Source: Meandrina meandrites
Taxonomy: Eukaryota > Cnidaria > Anthozoa > Scleractinia > Meandrinidae
Length of the DNA stretch: 64,000 bases
Reading direction: 5' to 3'
Assembly (NCBI GenBank): GCA_963693305.1
Contig: OY855914.1
Span: 20,268,472-20,332,471, forward strand
Shown one piece after another: positions 1 to 11,962 of the stretch. The notes below the pieces were generated by a model, which was not told where the DNA came from, searched no databases, and saw only the letters and a list, made by a program, of their open reading frames with translations. The translations under genes and the position numbers were made by a program. Position 1 is the first letter of the stretch; every line of letters begins with the position of its first letter.

Positions 1-3000
1 AAGTTATAGAAAGCTAACTCAATCAGCTCACTTATTCTAGTCCGTCCGCAAATAAAATCCAAACGTGTGTACACAGCGCATCAGAGACTGGGACCTGACT
101 AACCCTCTCCCACCCCACACAAGTGTATCTGAGGATGCAAAAGGGGTGACAGGGGGGGGGGGGGGGGGGGGGGTGATGAGAGATCGAGAGGAAACACATA
201 CCCACAGAGAACTAATGTATACTTTCCCTACTAGGCGCGCTACATAAGTTCAGTTAACTGCATAAATGAAGTGATACTTTCTAGAGCATGGTGTTTGCAA
301 ATCTGGTCAGATACATTTTTACGGTAAAGGCCTGCGAAAAACTTTGTAGACAGATCTAAGGTGCTAAAAAGACAAACAAGAAGACGATTCTATAACTATT
401 AGATAACGAACTTGACCTCATTACGTTTGTTGTGAAGGTGAAGTTGTTTTTATTTTTGGCATTGAAGTCAGTTTATACAGACAACCGCATCGAGGCATTC
501 CACTTCTACTGGGTCAGTGCCTGTTACTTTCTTTTCTTTGGGTTTATCAATATTCATAGCGAGACCTGGGAAGATAAGCTTTCTACCAGTCTTTCCTTAG
601 TCGGATCGATGTAAATATTGATAGCTGTTATTAAATGAGTTAAAATTTGGCATGATAAAGTAGAAGAGTAAGTCACAAATTAGTATGCGAACGATATTTG
701 CAAAAAAGTGTTGAAAAGCAGCATAAAAGTAGCATAGCTCTCATGCATGGCATCAATGCAGGAGTACCCAACGGATCCGCTCGACAAAATATCCGCTCTG
801 CAGGCCGAACTTGAGCTGGCTGGCAATTTTTGAAATGAGATCGAGCGCTTGCTGGGACCATTTTTCTTAGAGAAAATTTGCTGGGAGTTTGTAAAATATC
901 GATTGTAGCTGGAGAAAAAACAACCAAAATCTCTCTGCTGGCTAAAACAGACGCGCCGCGATAAAAAATTCAATAATTAAACTTTAACTTTTAACAACAA
1001 AAAGTAAGCTATTACTTTATTTCCATTGTTTTCGTGGCTCATTCCGCCGTCAGTGAAGAGATAAACCAGATCTGTCTCCCTTCTTGTGTGTAATACGAGC
1101 ATGTGTATGATTTTAGCAGTTCAGTTGATCGAGCGAGCGCGAGCGGCCCCAAAAAGCGAATGCGTGGATTTTCGAGAGTCATGTCGCAGATGTCGCACCC
1201 GCTTATCTATCGTTTTATGGAGTAACTACGCACAGGATAATCAGCTCCACCGATATCACTCTTGGTGAGTATTTAGTTGTCCACTCTCTCTGCTGAATAA
1301 ATAGCTTTGAGCAGTTTTAACGGCTTTTGATATCTTGTTCAACTTTTCAGCTTGCCGCCATGATGGAATATAGAGATTCAAGTCATTCAAGGGGCGTATC
1401 ACGGTATATTGTACGGTCTTTTAACTGCCTCCGATTGTAAGTACAGTTTATAAGGTAATTTGCGTAGTTTTCACCTGCGTGAAACAAATGTTTCGATAAC
1501 GTTTGCTGGAGGAGTCGAACGCGCTTTCATTGTGGACCATAATTTTGTGTTCGAGCAGAACAAAATCGGAAATTGAAAGAGTCATTTAATTCGACCTGAA
1601 ATAGCTATTAGCAGGCAGTTTTCTTATTTTAACTCTTTACAAAAATGGATCGGCAACAAGATGATGAACATAAAACTTTAGCCATGAAAACCGATGATAA
1701 CCCGCGTTTTCATTTAGCATTAACTGTAACGTACGTTACAGTTTGAATTTAGGCGCGCGCCTGCCAGATAAACTCTGTAAACTCTGCATCTGTTTCTTGG
1801 TGCGCGTCTTTTTAAATATGCAATGAGTTAATCAGAATGGGCTGAGAGACTTCCAAACTAATTACTGCGGTCGAAAGAAACGGTCCTACGAAAAATTCTT
1901 CCGATTTCTCTGAAACAGGATGTAATCCGAGGGTAAATAAAGTATTCACTTCACTTCACTTCACAGATCTGGCTGAGTAAACATTTCCGGTTAAATTACT
2001 TTGTGCAACGAGTGTTTTTTTTATGTTCCTTCCTACACAAAAAGTTATCGAAAGGGATGAAAATATATCGTAAAGTCAATTGAAACGGTGATATTTTGAA
2101 GTAGAAAAAAATGCTGCATTGCCGGCTAAGTTGGACTCCTGTGTGTGACTCAATTTCCGGATTGCGTGACAAGGCACTGACGAGCCGAAAAAATATGAAG
2201 GCGGCCGCCAAGCCTCAAACAAGTACTATTCCTTTGCTCCATTTGTCTAAAAGTTAATTAACTAATGTCTGTCCTTTCAATTAAAAACTTAACATGACGA
2301 GCGTTGCTCTCAAAAATTTTCCGTTTAGTCTTGTACAAGACATTATACCACATGCCAGGAAATATGACATGAAACTGTTTGTTTTGTCACGCAGTCGCTG
2401 CAGTTCGTGGTTATATTGTAGTTATTCATTCAGTAAATCTTCTTTATTAAACTGCCCCTATAGGCATTTGTGGGACCTTAAAACGATGATTATAGTTTCT
2501 TTTCCTGGCAACGCTATCAAGTCTGAGCCGGCATTTTTGTATCAGCACAACGTGAGATTCTGTTATGTGAAACACATCATTGATTATCCGCAACAAAGCC
2601 TAGCGTACAATCGACTTGGTAAGCTACAGCTGTACACGTATATGCGACCCAAGAAAAAAATCGACATCAGTAGTAGCCAGATAAAAAGCAATTTCTACAA
2701 ACGTTACCAAGAGGAATGCGCGAAGTGTAGCGCTCTCCAGTTAAGCCGAATTCCACTGTGTCCACTGTAGTGTATCGTTACCAGGGTTGCGCATCCTCCT
2801 GGCATATTCAATATATTGCAAGTATAGACGATTGCGAATGCAAGTTTCTCGTCCAATGAATATGAGACTCAGCATCTTCTTCTTTCGATCTTAATTCTGG
2901 CGGGAAATAAAAGGTTGCGCAAACCGCGCGTACATGACATTTACCCACTGGATGTCATGAAAGAAAGACACAACCAACACATTGGTAAGTTTTACTTCAA

Positions 3001-3202
3001 AATTTACGAGTTATACACTTTTTTGCTTTTCTTTGAAAAATATATTTGTAGAATACGTATCAACCTCAACTTGCTAACTTATTTTGCTTCTTTATTGCAA
3101 AACGGAACCGGCGCGTGACACGCCTTGACATAAAAGTACTAATCACGCAGCACTGACATGGCTTGAAATGGCTAGTCTCGCACAACTCGAAGTAACAACT
3201 AT
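1..3202. other. Intron or upstream region, no supported exon
   Basis: No exon with the phase 1-1 CCP or HYR pattern of the downstream gene was found here. There is a poly-G run at about 151-172. A piece at about 750-800 (a 'caggagtacccaacg' string followed by 'aaatatccgctctgca') recurs in inverted orientation at about 5066-5200, so both are parts of one dispersed repeat. The longest open frame, at 2294-2770 on the + strand (158 codons), has no family I recognise and no splice or codon support; I do not call it a gene. Confidence 0.5.
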
Positions 3203-4435
3203 GGCGGGTCTTAACTCTTTAATGCGAATCTTTGCTATTAACTTTGTGAACTTTGCGGTGAACGACTCCTGACATGACGACGGGTCTTTGCTGCGAACTT
3301 TTGCATTAACTTTGTGAACTTTGCGGTGAACGACTCTTGACATGACGACGGGTCTTTGCTGCGAACTTTTGCATTAACTTTGTGAACTTTGCGGTGAACG
3401 ACTCCTGACATGACGACGGGTCTTTGCTGCGAACTTTTGCATTAACTTTGTGAACTTTGCGGTGAACGACTCCTGACATGACGACAGGTCTTTGCTGCGA
3501 ACTTTTGCATTAACTTTGTGAACTTTGCGGTGAACGACTCTTGACATGACGACGGGTCTTTGCTGCGAACTTTTGCATTAACTTTGTGAACTTTGCGGTG
3601 AACGACTCTTGACATGACGACGGGTCTTTGCTGCGAACTTTTGCATTAACTTTGTGAACTTTGCGGCGAACGACTCCTGACATGACGACGGGTCTTGCTT
3701 CGAACTTTTGCATTAACTTTGTGAACTTTGCGGTGAACGACTCTTGACATGACGACGGGTCTTTGCTGCGAACTTTTGCATTAACTTTGTGAACTTTGCG
3801 GCGAACGACTCCTGACATGACGACGGGTCTTTGCTGCGAACTTTTGCATTAACTTTGTGAACTTTGCGGTGAACGACTCTTGACATGACGACGGGTCTTT
3901 GCTGCGAACTTTTGCATTAACCTTGTGAACTTTGCGGCGAACGACTCCTGACATGACGACGGGTCTTTGCTGCGAACTTTTGCATTAACTTTGTGAACTT
4001 TGCGGTGAACGACTCTTGACATGACGACGGGTCTTTGCTGCGAACTTTTGCATTAACTTTGTGAACTTTGCGGTGAACGACTCTTGACATGACGACGGGT
4101 CTTTGCTGCGAACTTTTGCATTAACTTTGTAAACTTTGCGGCGAACGACTCCTGACATAACAACGGGTTTTTGCTGCGAATTTTTGCATTAACTTTGTGA
4201 ACTTTGCGGTGAACGACTCCTGACATAACGACGGGTCTTTGTTGCGAACTTTTGCCGGCATTAGCTTTGTGAACTTTGCGGCGAACGACTCTTGACATGA
4301 CGACGGGTCTTTGCTGCGAATTTTTGCATTAACTTTGTGAACTTTGCGGTGAACGACTCCTGACATAACGACGGGACTTTGCTGTGAAACGTTGCAATTT
4401 AACTTTAAAACTTTTCGCAGTGACCGGCTAAAAAT
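3203..4435. repeat. 68-bp minisatellite, about 17-18 copies
   Basis: A tandem array of a 68-base unit containing 'gcattaactttgtgaact' and 'tgacatgacgacgggtc'. Central units are nearly identical (single T/C changes such as ctcttgac/ctcctgac and gcggtga/gcggcga). Units at both edges are more diverged. One unit near 3695 is a base short and one near 4255 has a small insertion. Because 68 is not a multiple of three, open frames on the minus strand rotate through all frames; they are a by-product of the repeat and not a gene. Confidence 0.95.
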
Positions 4436-5488
4436 AATACCCTTTTATTAATGCTTACACGTTATATAGAAGTAATTGTTATTTACAAACATTCCCTCAG
4501 TGAAGCTTGCATTTGATTTTCTAGAAGAATCATTCTTTTGTACCCTATCTCACATCCTCTCTTCACGTTATCTTAGATGTGAGATGGAACCTTGAACAAA
4601 GTGGATTATGCTCGCACCAATGGAAAAGGAATCACAATGTGAAAGTATTTTTTGCCCTAAGAGAAGCAATCGACAAGTGGAAATTAAAGAGATCATTTCC
4701 CCCCTAAGATGAAAGCTTTGCTAAGAAGTTACGAATTGCTAGTGGACTTGACAAAACAAAGGCGTAGATTCTGATCTTTGTGTAACTGAAAATAAAAATA
4801 TATTAAATGCTTATTAAATTTCATGTCCAAAAATAGTCATCAGACGATAGGCTTTTGAATAGTTGCCAAACAAGAGTGCGTTTGTGTTTTATCCAGATCA
4901 ATACGCTGGTTAAAATGTTTTCACCTGCTAATGCCTTGCTGGCTGGCAATCAAAAGTTACAGTCAATTCTGGCTGGCTATTTAACTAATTTTTGATTTAC
5001 TGGCTCGGTATTCATTTTTTTAATGAAATCTGGCTGGGAGTTTTATAATATGAAGTCCATCTTGCTGGCAGTGCAGAGCGGATATTTTTTTCCCAGGAAA
5101 GTTAATTATTAACTGTAATTAACATTAAAACACATAATCAGTGACAGTGAAGTCATATGTTAAATTTCCAGTGAAAGTGTCGTTGGGTACTCCTGTCAAT
5201 GAAATGTCCAAGATACCTTTTGGCATTCTTTTGAGGCAATAGCGCCCGCCATCATTTAGCACATGAAGATTTTGGTAAATGCGTAGGTTTTGTTTTTCGT
5301 CATGGCATGGCAACATCGGTTTACCTAAAACATACGTGGTGCCAGACTTCAGTGCAAGGCGAATAACCTTTGTAAATTTCTTATTGATTCAACTGAGGGA
5401 AGACTGCTTATTAAAAGCATGTTAGAATATTTTACGTGATTTCTCTTTGAGAAATAACTGTTTCGAAACATATTTTCATTCGCTGTAG
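4436..5488. other. Intron sequence with an inverted repeat fragment
   Basis: No exon seen. A short minus-strand open frame at 5125-5316 has a plausible protein-like composition (ending in a GNLTYDFTVTDYVF stretch), but no family is recognised. It lies next to the dispersed repeat shared in inverted orientation with about 750-800, so it may be coding residue of a mobile element. The last bases lead into the polypyrimidine tract and AG acceptor of the exon at 5489. Confidence 0.4.
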
Positions 5489-5680
5489 TTGTTCACTGCC
5501 CTACTTTGGATACTCCCGATCACGCGATAAAATCTGGATATGGCTGCAGTGGTCCGAACTCTACCTACAGCACTTCTTGCTTCTTCAGTTGCATGGTGGG
5601 ATACGAGACTGTGGGAGGATCGCAGAAAAGAACTTGTCTGGAGACTAGACAGTGGACTGGAACCCAGCTACAGTGCCGAG
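5489..5680 (+). CDS. Host gene exon: sushi/CCP module 1
   Basis: This exon encodes one complement control protein (sushi) module of a large extracellular protein. It is preceded by ...cgctgtag and followed by gtacac, is 192 nt, and is phase 1 at both ends. The frame begins VHCPTL and contains the spaced cysteines, a CMVGYETVGGS turn, a W before the last Cys (RQWTGTQLQC) and a Gly split across the exon border, all typical of the fold. It is the first exon of the gene I can see; earlier ones probably lie left of the window. The acceptor and module fit are clear. The protein's identity is not. Confidence 0.85.
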
Positions 5681-5909
5681 GTACACGCCGGGGCTCAACG
5701 GCCTTAAAAACGGTCATAAAGTGTCGTAATTTTAGACTATTTTTGCATAACTCCAAATGTAATGATAATGTCGTCAGTGAACTTGGCAAGTGAATAGAGG
5801 ATAACAGTCAATTGTGAGGTCAATTGTTTGTTCTAATTTTCCCGTGAGAGGACCGGAGTGAAATGACGTAATATATATGGAATGATTCATAATATGAACT
5901 GCGGATGTA

Positions 5910-5988
5910 TGTGAAAGTGATAATGATCATCGCAGTTAATTTCCAATTTAAGCAACTGGGATAAAGAAGCCTGAAAAAAAAATTCAGT

Positions 5989-6020
<32 letters not shown>

Positions 6021-6175
6021 GATACCGGTGCGATGCTCTATTAACTGAGTTATGAAGCCACGGGTTCGAACTGAGGTCACGGGTTCGAGTCCCGTTGAAG
6101 CCCTGGCTTTTTTTCAGGCTTCTTTATCCCAATTGCTTAAAATGGAAATCACTGCGATGATCATTATAACTTTCA
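5910..6175. repeat. Head-to-head pair of tRNA-like SINEs
   Basis: Two copies of the same tRNA-derived repeat lie in inverted orientation. On the minus strand, about 5988-6061, there is a cloverleaf-like stretch with acceptor halves GGCTTCA and TGAAGCC, a box B (GGTCACGGGTTCGA) and a loop that would place GGT as anticodon (threonine-like). The + strand copy (about 6077-6102) keeps only box B and the acceptor end. The SINE bodies flank symmetrically: 'gggataaagaagcctg' on the left and its complement at about 6115-6132 on the right. A functional tRNA gene is unlikely because the body is repeat sequence and the anticodon stem is weak. Confidence 0.75.
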
Positions 6176-6203
6176 TGAAATATTTTGTTTGATTGACCCC
6201 TAG

Positions 6204-6404
6204 CTATCACTTGTCCCCCTCTGACTATTCAATCAGAGGGACTGGACATCATCCCGCCATTTTGCACCAATGCAAGCGCTGTCATTCATTACGCATCGGA
6301 GTGCCGGTTCTCATGCAAGAGCGGATATCAACACCATGGACCTGGACTAAAGACATGTAAACAGTTCAAGAATTGGGCCCCATTGCAAAATCCGTCTTGT
6401 AAAG
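6204..6404 (+). CDS. Host gene exon: sushi/CCP module 2
   Basis: An exon of 201 nt with acceptor ...gacccctag and donor gtttgt, phase 1-1. It encodes ITCPPL at its start, then CRFSCKSGYQHHG and a closing W...C, the usual CCP layout with four conserved cysteines. Its N-terminal part is longer than in module 1 (a DIIPPFCTNA insertion with an additional Cys). It joins in frame to the exon at 5489 and to the HYR exon at 7078, since all borders are phase 1. Confidence 0.85.
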
Positions 6405-6789
6405 GTTTGTTTTGTATTGTTCGCTTTCCTATCGCAAGAAAAGGCTTTTTTTTTTTTCACGGGAAAGCAATTTGGATTGTTATAATCGATTTTGCCCTGA
6501 ACAAGAATTATGAAAACTTTCCACCCTTAAAACAGTGTTGTAAACAATTTAATTAAAACAGCGGAATAAATGATTTCATTCTAAAAAATGTTATTAATAC
6601 AATTTAATTTTCTTGGTCCGAAAAGACATTGAATAGAGTAATTTACGTTTGATTTAAAATTATAGTTCTGATTGTTAAATCCATGTTAAACTATGTAGCT
6701 TCGTAATTTTTTTGGTACGTTTTTGTAAATTAAGGCATATATACACTAAATCACTAATGCGTGATTAATTCTTAATCACGCATTTTTTC

Positions 6790-6905
6790 ATTCATTCCTG
6801 ATTCATTCATTCATTCATTCATTCATTCATTCATTCATTCATTCATTCATTCATTCATTCATTCATTCATTCATTCATTCATTCAGTCATTCATTCATTT
6901 ATTCA
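6790..6905. repeat. (ATTC)n microsatellite
   Basis: About 28 units of a four-base ATTC repeat with a few point changes (ATTCAGTC, ATTT), lying in the intron between the second CCP exon and the first HYR exon. Confidence 0.97.
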
Positions 6906-7077
6906 TTTAGATCATTTTAATAATTATTGTAAGATAACTGTTTCCTGTTTATAATTTGTAAATAACTATTTGATAGCGATAGAAATATGTGCTAAGAAAG
7001 AGTGCATTTTTGTTTGAACCACAAACAGTAACGGGATGTCACTTTTTATGTAACATAATATTTTGTTCTGTCTACAG

Positions 7078-7326
7078 ACGTCTCTGCACCAGTCTTCTCA
7101 AACTGTCCATCAAATATCGTAGCAACCGCTGACAGAGCTACAACCTCAGCACAAGTCACGTGGTCTCCTCCAAATGTTACAGACAATTCAGGCTTCATCC
7201 CAAACATAACTCACTCTGGAAGACAGCCTGGCGACATATTCCCTGCAGGAGAACACAACATCCGATACTTAGCCTCTGATGAGATTGGGAACGTTGGCGA
7301 GTGCAAGTTCAAGGTGTTCGTTATAG
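7078..7326 (+). CDS. Host gene exon: HYR module 1
   Basis: A 249-nt exon, acceptor ...gtctacag, donor gtgatt, phase 1-1. It encodes a hyalin repeat (HYR) module: a start with FSNCPSNI, a central TWSPPNVTDNSG, then FPAGEHNIRYLASDEIGN and C-KFKVFV at the end. The two conserved cysteines and the VTW / D-x-S-G / G-x-H-x-V-x-Y / A-x-D-x-x-G-N landmarks of HYR are all present. HYR modules are immunoglobulin-like folds found beside sushi modules in extracellular matrix and adhesion proteins. Confidence 0.88.
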
Positions 7327-8242
7327 GTGATTGTCTTAAATTAATATTATGACACTTTCACTGGCGTTTTTTCATCTTTCATCCCTCTTTGTTAGCTTTT
7401 AACACATAGTTTTACCAATTGATAAAATAAAAATAATTTAGGGAGTATCAGATAGTTGAAAGCATTTTCTTTATGCCAAGATTTCTGTAAAACTGCTGTA
7501 AAATTTTAAAAATTTCCATCTCAGTTTATGGAATTATTTTCAAATTCAGGTTCAAAACCGTTATTATTTTTAATTTATTATGATAACGATCTGACAACGT
7601 CACACAGTAAGACAAAATATATCAAATAGCTACAGAGAAAATGAAAATCGTACAAAAATTTGACTCTGCGCATATTTTCCCCAATTAGTCAAGCGGGTTA
7701 GCGAAATGATCGTTACAGACCTGACAAAAGCACCAAATTTGGCACAGGTAGTCCTTTGGACATAAGTTTTACGAAAATCCAATGGATCACAGGAAGAGAT
7801 AATTAAGTAATCAAAGAAACCGACCACATATTTGTATGTCATTTAGCATAATGAATGTTTCAAAGAGAAGCCTGGGGTTCGTAATTTTATCACAAAAAAG
7901 TGTAGCTTGGACAAAGTTAACAGCAATCTCATTTATTTTCAACGCAATGTTTTCAAATTTCATAAAATATAAATGCTGTACTACGCATGCGCGTGTCAGG
8001 AATGAAGAATAGGAAAACACGGCTAGCAGGTAAAGTCTATTAATTTTACACATCAGCGATGTAATACAGTGTATTTTAACTTGCATTATAAAATATGACA
8101 TAAATAACAATGTTTTAATTCTTTAGGATTTGATTTGGTAGTTGCACTTGACCGTACTTGCATCAAATTGTGAAATGGCCCGGAAACCTCGATCAACTCC
8201 ACTTACTTTGAGCTAAATTGTTGCTCACACCTCTTTATTCTG
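7327..8242. other. Intron sequence, no exon
   Basis: No coding signal recognised. A stretch at about 7695-7750 (with 'gacaaaagcaccaaatttgg') recurs in inverted orientation at about 10760-10815, indicating two copies of a dispersed repeat flanking the hAT-like element. Confidence 0.4.
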
Positions 8243-9016
8243 TGCATTCACATGCGCATAGTTCTGTGCAAGATACGTCAGCTTGTTGACACCTACTCAT
8301 CAAAGAACAACTTGATTTGAAAGAGCATTTAATCAGCGGTTTGCACGTTTTTGCCTCCTCAGGGATCATCGCCACACAATCTACATAGCATTTGAAAACA
8401 TGGCGAAGAAAAGCTAACAGTAACGAACGGGTTTCGCTTCATGATCTCAGGGTAAGATCGCTATGTTTGTAGTACAGTTTCCGTGCCCTATCAAAAGAAA
8501 AAGGACACATTGGCTTGGCTCTTTCCTTGGTAAGAATTTTTGTTCTTGGTATCCCAAAGAAAGCCATTCCAGGTCTTAAGCACTCTAGCCTGGTGACCAT
8601 CTTTACGTAAACAACAGGCCCATCACTCTCCCATGAGTAGGTCTTTACGATATCTGGGTATTACATCCACTCGTTTGACAGTTCCCGCTTGAGAAATGGC
8701 AAAAAGATTTGGTCTGAATATTCTGAAAACAGTAGCGCGCCGCCGTTGAAAATTTTACACTCTAACCTGCAGTCATCTGGTTTTGTCTCTGTATCCTGCA
8801 ACAGCTTCAGTAGATCGACTAACGAACAAACGAAGCCTGCCATAATCCGATAATGAAGAGGGATTTTCTATTCATTACGGTCGCCTTCACGCTGCTGGGT
8901 ACTGATATACAGGTGGCCGAAGAGTCCGATGTTATGCTGTATTGCTTTGATTTGATTTGCTGACGAACGAACAAGTAGTTCCGTCTTGGCATTTCTCGTG
9001 AAACGGGTTGCCGCAT
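8243..9016 (-). pseudogene. Degenerate unknown ORF with Cys-rich tail
   Basis: Reading the minus strand, a protein-like frame runs from about 8843 to 8243. It contains TETKPDDCRLECKIFNGG, then FLPFLKRELSNEW, then (after a TAA at 8661-8663) YSWESDGPVVYVKM and MAFFGIPRTKILT, another stop (TGA near 8440), and a C-terminal stretch dense in cysteine (CTELCACEC). A further open frame, 9016-8819, may be its frameshifted beginning. The Cys-rich end resembles CXC-type tails of some cnidarian repeat-encoded proteins, but I do not recognise the family. Two in-frame stops and the frameshift indicate a dead copy, probably of a mobile-element gene. Confidence 0.4.
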
Positions 9017-9080
9017 CTGTCTACTCCATTAAGGGTTAAAGTTGTCAAATCATTGCTAACACTTAGCTGTAGTGACAGAC

Positions 9081-10337
9081 CTTCCTCGAGGGTCTCAATG
9101 GGGTTAACCGTTAGCCGTAAAATAGGCCAAAAACTTAGCCGTAAGACGTAAAAATTGGAAAAATCTAACCTTTAGCCGTAAAAATTATTAACCGTAAAAA
9201 AATGTGTGGCCACGAAATACAATCCATGTAAACAGATAAAGAGAGTCCGCTTTCTAATACTTCGGATGGTTTTTTATGAAATTCGAATATAATTTGTAGT
9301 ATAAAAGTTATGACAGAGTAAACACCCGTATTTTTAGACCTTCGTCAGTGGTGTTCCATTTCATGCATGCAAATTAAAAAGAAGGCTTTGTTATCTCCAA
9401 TTCTTCACAAATATAGGAACTCTACGTTTTTTCTCCATACATGTTTTTAGGGATTTTAGATTCTAATTCACGGTTTGGGACTGGCATTAGTTACACGCGC
9501 GCAATATTTTTTCAACGCAAGTGTTCTCCTCCCCCTCCCCCACCAAAACAAAAATAAATTCACTAGTTAGCATCATCAAAAGCTCCAAAATGGCGACGTT
9601 TTGATAGCTCTGACTGTTTTCAGACGTTTTTCAGCTTAAGTGTATGAGTTGACCTAGCTGCGATGGTTATATTAAAGACTGTAATAAATATATACGGTAT
9701 ACGCTATAACACATAATGAAGCTCGTGTGTATATCGAGACAATACAAGTGACGAGTGGGATATTCCATAGCATAATACGAGAAATGTTGTATAACTATTT
9801 TACACCATGTCGTAGAAAATACGCTCACTAAATTTCGCTGGGAATAAGAACACAGCGCACAATGGGTAGGTTGGGTTTAATGCAGTCGAATATATAACGG
9901 CTTTCCTGTATTCTGAATGGCGGTATTTTCTATGGCATGGAATAAAAGTAAGAATACTTTGTTATGATATGGGTTAAACGTGTACTTGTACTTGTATAGA
10001 ATGGGTGCTCGTTGCTTTTACAGAAATTTAAAATTCTCTTATTTTTTTGCCGCAGTAGAGAAATGGAATATGCAGTTTATCAAAGCAGTTTACTACATCT
10101 AGGATACATAGTAAATGCGATGGTTATATTAAAATCTACTTTTTTATCCCAGAATGGTCTTAAGACCTTAAAATATGTTTACAACAGTTGAAATTAATTT
10201 TGAATTTTGTAAACAATGGGAATTTATTTTTAACTTTCGTTAACCGTAACGGAAAAAAATAACCGTTAGCCGTAAAAATGCCAAAATGTTACCCGTTAAC
10301 TGTAAAAGCCAGCACCCCGTTGAGACCCTCTTCCTCG
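9081..10337. mobile_element. hAT-like non-autonomous element, 8-bp target duplication
   Basis: The element spans 9089-10329 (1,241 bp). It is flanked by a perfect 8-bp direct duplication CTTCCTCG (9081-9088 and 10330-10337). Its ends are inverted: AGGGTCTCAATGGGG on the left and the complement of AGGGTCTCAACGGGG on the right. Several TTAGCCGTAA-like subterminal motifs lie near both ends, in the same orientation. No transposase frame is visible. An 8-bp duplication and short TIRs fit the hAT superfamily; the assignment is inference, the structure is seen directly. Confidence 0.85.
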
Positions 10338-11156
10338 TGGTGTCCAGTATCACCCGATTCAGTTATCAAACAGTGTGATGAGCCTCACCATTTCTGGACC
10401 AGAAATCTGCGATTTAGCTCCACGACTTCCTCACAGCCCTTGACTTTGGCATTTTCCTATTCGTGGACTTGGTCAATGGAGAACGCACAAGATCTCGTGG
10501 ATTTCTTTTGGACGACTTACAAATTGCTCACAATATCTCTCAGTTTATTCGAAAACGCTTGTTTATATCGAAGATGGACACAAACCAAGCGACTATAGTG
10601 GAAGTGTTCCAAAGCTAAGAATAAAAACATCTTCTTGTAGACACTCTCCCAAACACCACTAGTGTGACGTAACAAATGACGTCGCCTTCGCCTCCAAGCG
10701 AGAATATTTTTTGGAGCATTGGATTTCTGGAAATGATATATTCAAAAGTCTTTATATGCCAAGTTTGGTGCTTTTGTCCGGTATGTAACGATTTCTGCAA
10801 ATTTGAGCACTAACCCACTACACTATATGAAATTTAATTAAACCACTTCTAAATATCATGAAATAATAATTAATTATCAACACAAAATTAGATGATCTGT
10901 GCAAGAATGTCGCGGTAAATCATCCGCGATTTATGATGAGTTGTCTTTATCAAGTGACTACATGTTCAACAAAATCAAACCACTGATGCTAGCGTTGAGG
11001 CTGTTATGAGGTGTTTTCTTTCTTACTTCTTGAAATTATGCGAAAATGCAGATGACCTTTCATTACTGTCTCAATGTTCAAGAGTTGCGCAGTTTTGAGC
11101 TGAACGTGGCTATACCTGTTCTATATCATAATTAGTTGTACGGTTTTTTTTTTTAG
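10338..11156. other. Intron sequence, no exon
   Basis: Non-coding. It includes, at about 10760-10815, an inverted copy of the dispersed repeat also seen at about 7695-7750. The last bases form a T-rich tract ending in AG for the exon at 11157. Confidence 0.4.
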
Positions 11157-11351
11157 TTGTTCGTTGCTTGCCTAAGCTGTATGCCCCAGCCGGAGGCACT
11201 TTGCAGTGTACCAAAGATAACCAGTATGGCTCAGAATGCTCATTCGCTTGCCACGAGGGACACACAATGGCAGGCTCTGCCCGCAGGGTTTGTGAGAAGA
11301 ATTCAACTTCATCCGTTGGCTTCTGGACAGGAAATAAGACAAGATGTGAAT
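11157..11351 (+). CDS. Host gene exon: sushi/CCP module 3
   Basis: A 195-nt exon behind a long polypyrimidine tract (tttttttttttag) with donor gtacgt, phase 1-1. It encodes VRCLPKL at the start, CSFACHEGHTMAGSA in the middle and GFWTGNKTRCE at the end, matching the CCP fold with four cysteines and the late Trp. An overlapping + strand frame starting at 11157 is a shadow. Confidence 0.86.
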
Positions 11352-11907
11352 GTACGTAACTTACAACGTTGTACGAGGTTATTTCCACATCCAATGTATC
11401 ATTTAACTAGATAAACAAGACAAACTTTATCAAGAAAACGCTATTGCCATAATTATGGTTCACATGGAAAAATAATGCAGAAGAAAACTGTTAATCGGAC
11501 AACCAACGGGACACTGCTGGAATTTATTGGGTTTTCGTATTCAATGGGTTCTAAGATAAGAAGTATATTCCTGACATTCAATTCAAGAAAAAAGGGAATG
11601 TTCTGGATAAATTTAAAGGTGATTATAACACGGGTTTTATTAAAATCACCAGTGGGTATATGTTGTTGTTGTTGAAGGCAAGGTGACCTGTACCAGACTA
11701 ATATCCCATCTAGCCGGAATAAGCTTTGGCAGTTAGAGGACCACAAGGCTCGTAAAGACTCGACGCAATGTTATCATTAATGTAATTAATCTCACGGTCA
11801 GTTTTCTCTTGTTTCGAGCCTACAGAAGATATCCTAATGATTTTTGCAAGGGATGTTGGGATGTAGTGTACAAAGCACGCTTTACCGTGTCTCGATGGAA
11901 TATCGCA

Positions 11908-11962
<55 letters not shown>

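Noticed and set aside
2294..2770. 158-codon + strand frame
   Set aside because: No recognisable domain, no splice or start context, and low-complexity AT-rich surroundings; kept only as a remark.
3143..4366. Minus-strand open frames of 66-102 codons with KVHKVNAK repeats
   Set aside because: They come from the 68-bp minisatellite, rotate through frames, and lack any gene context.
5990..6062. Functional tRNA-Thr gene
   Set aside because: Embedded in a SINE body with an inverted second copy; anticodon stem pairs poorly.
6790..6905. CRISPR-like array in the ATTC tract or the 68-bp repeat
   Set aside because: No spacers; both are plain tandem repeats in a eukaryotic genome.
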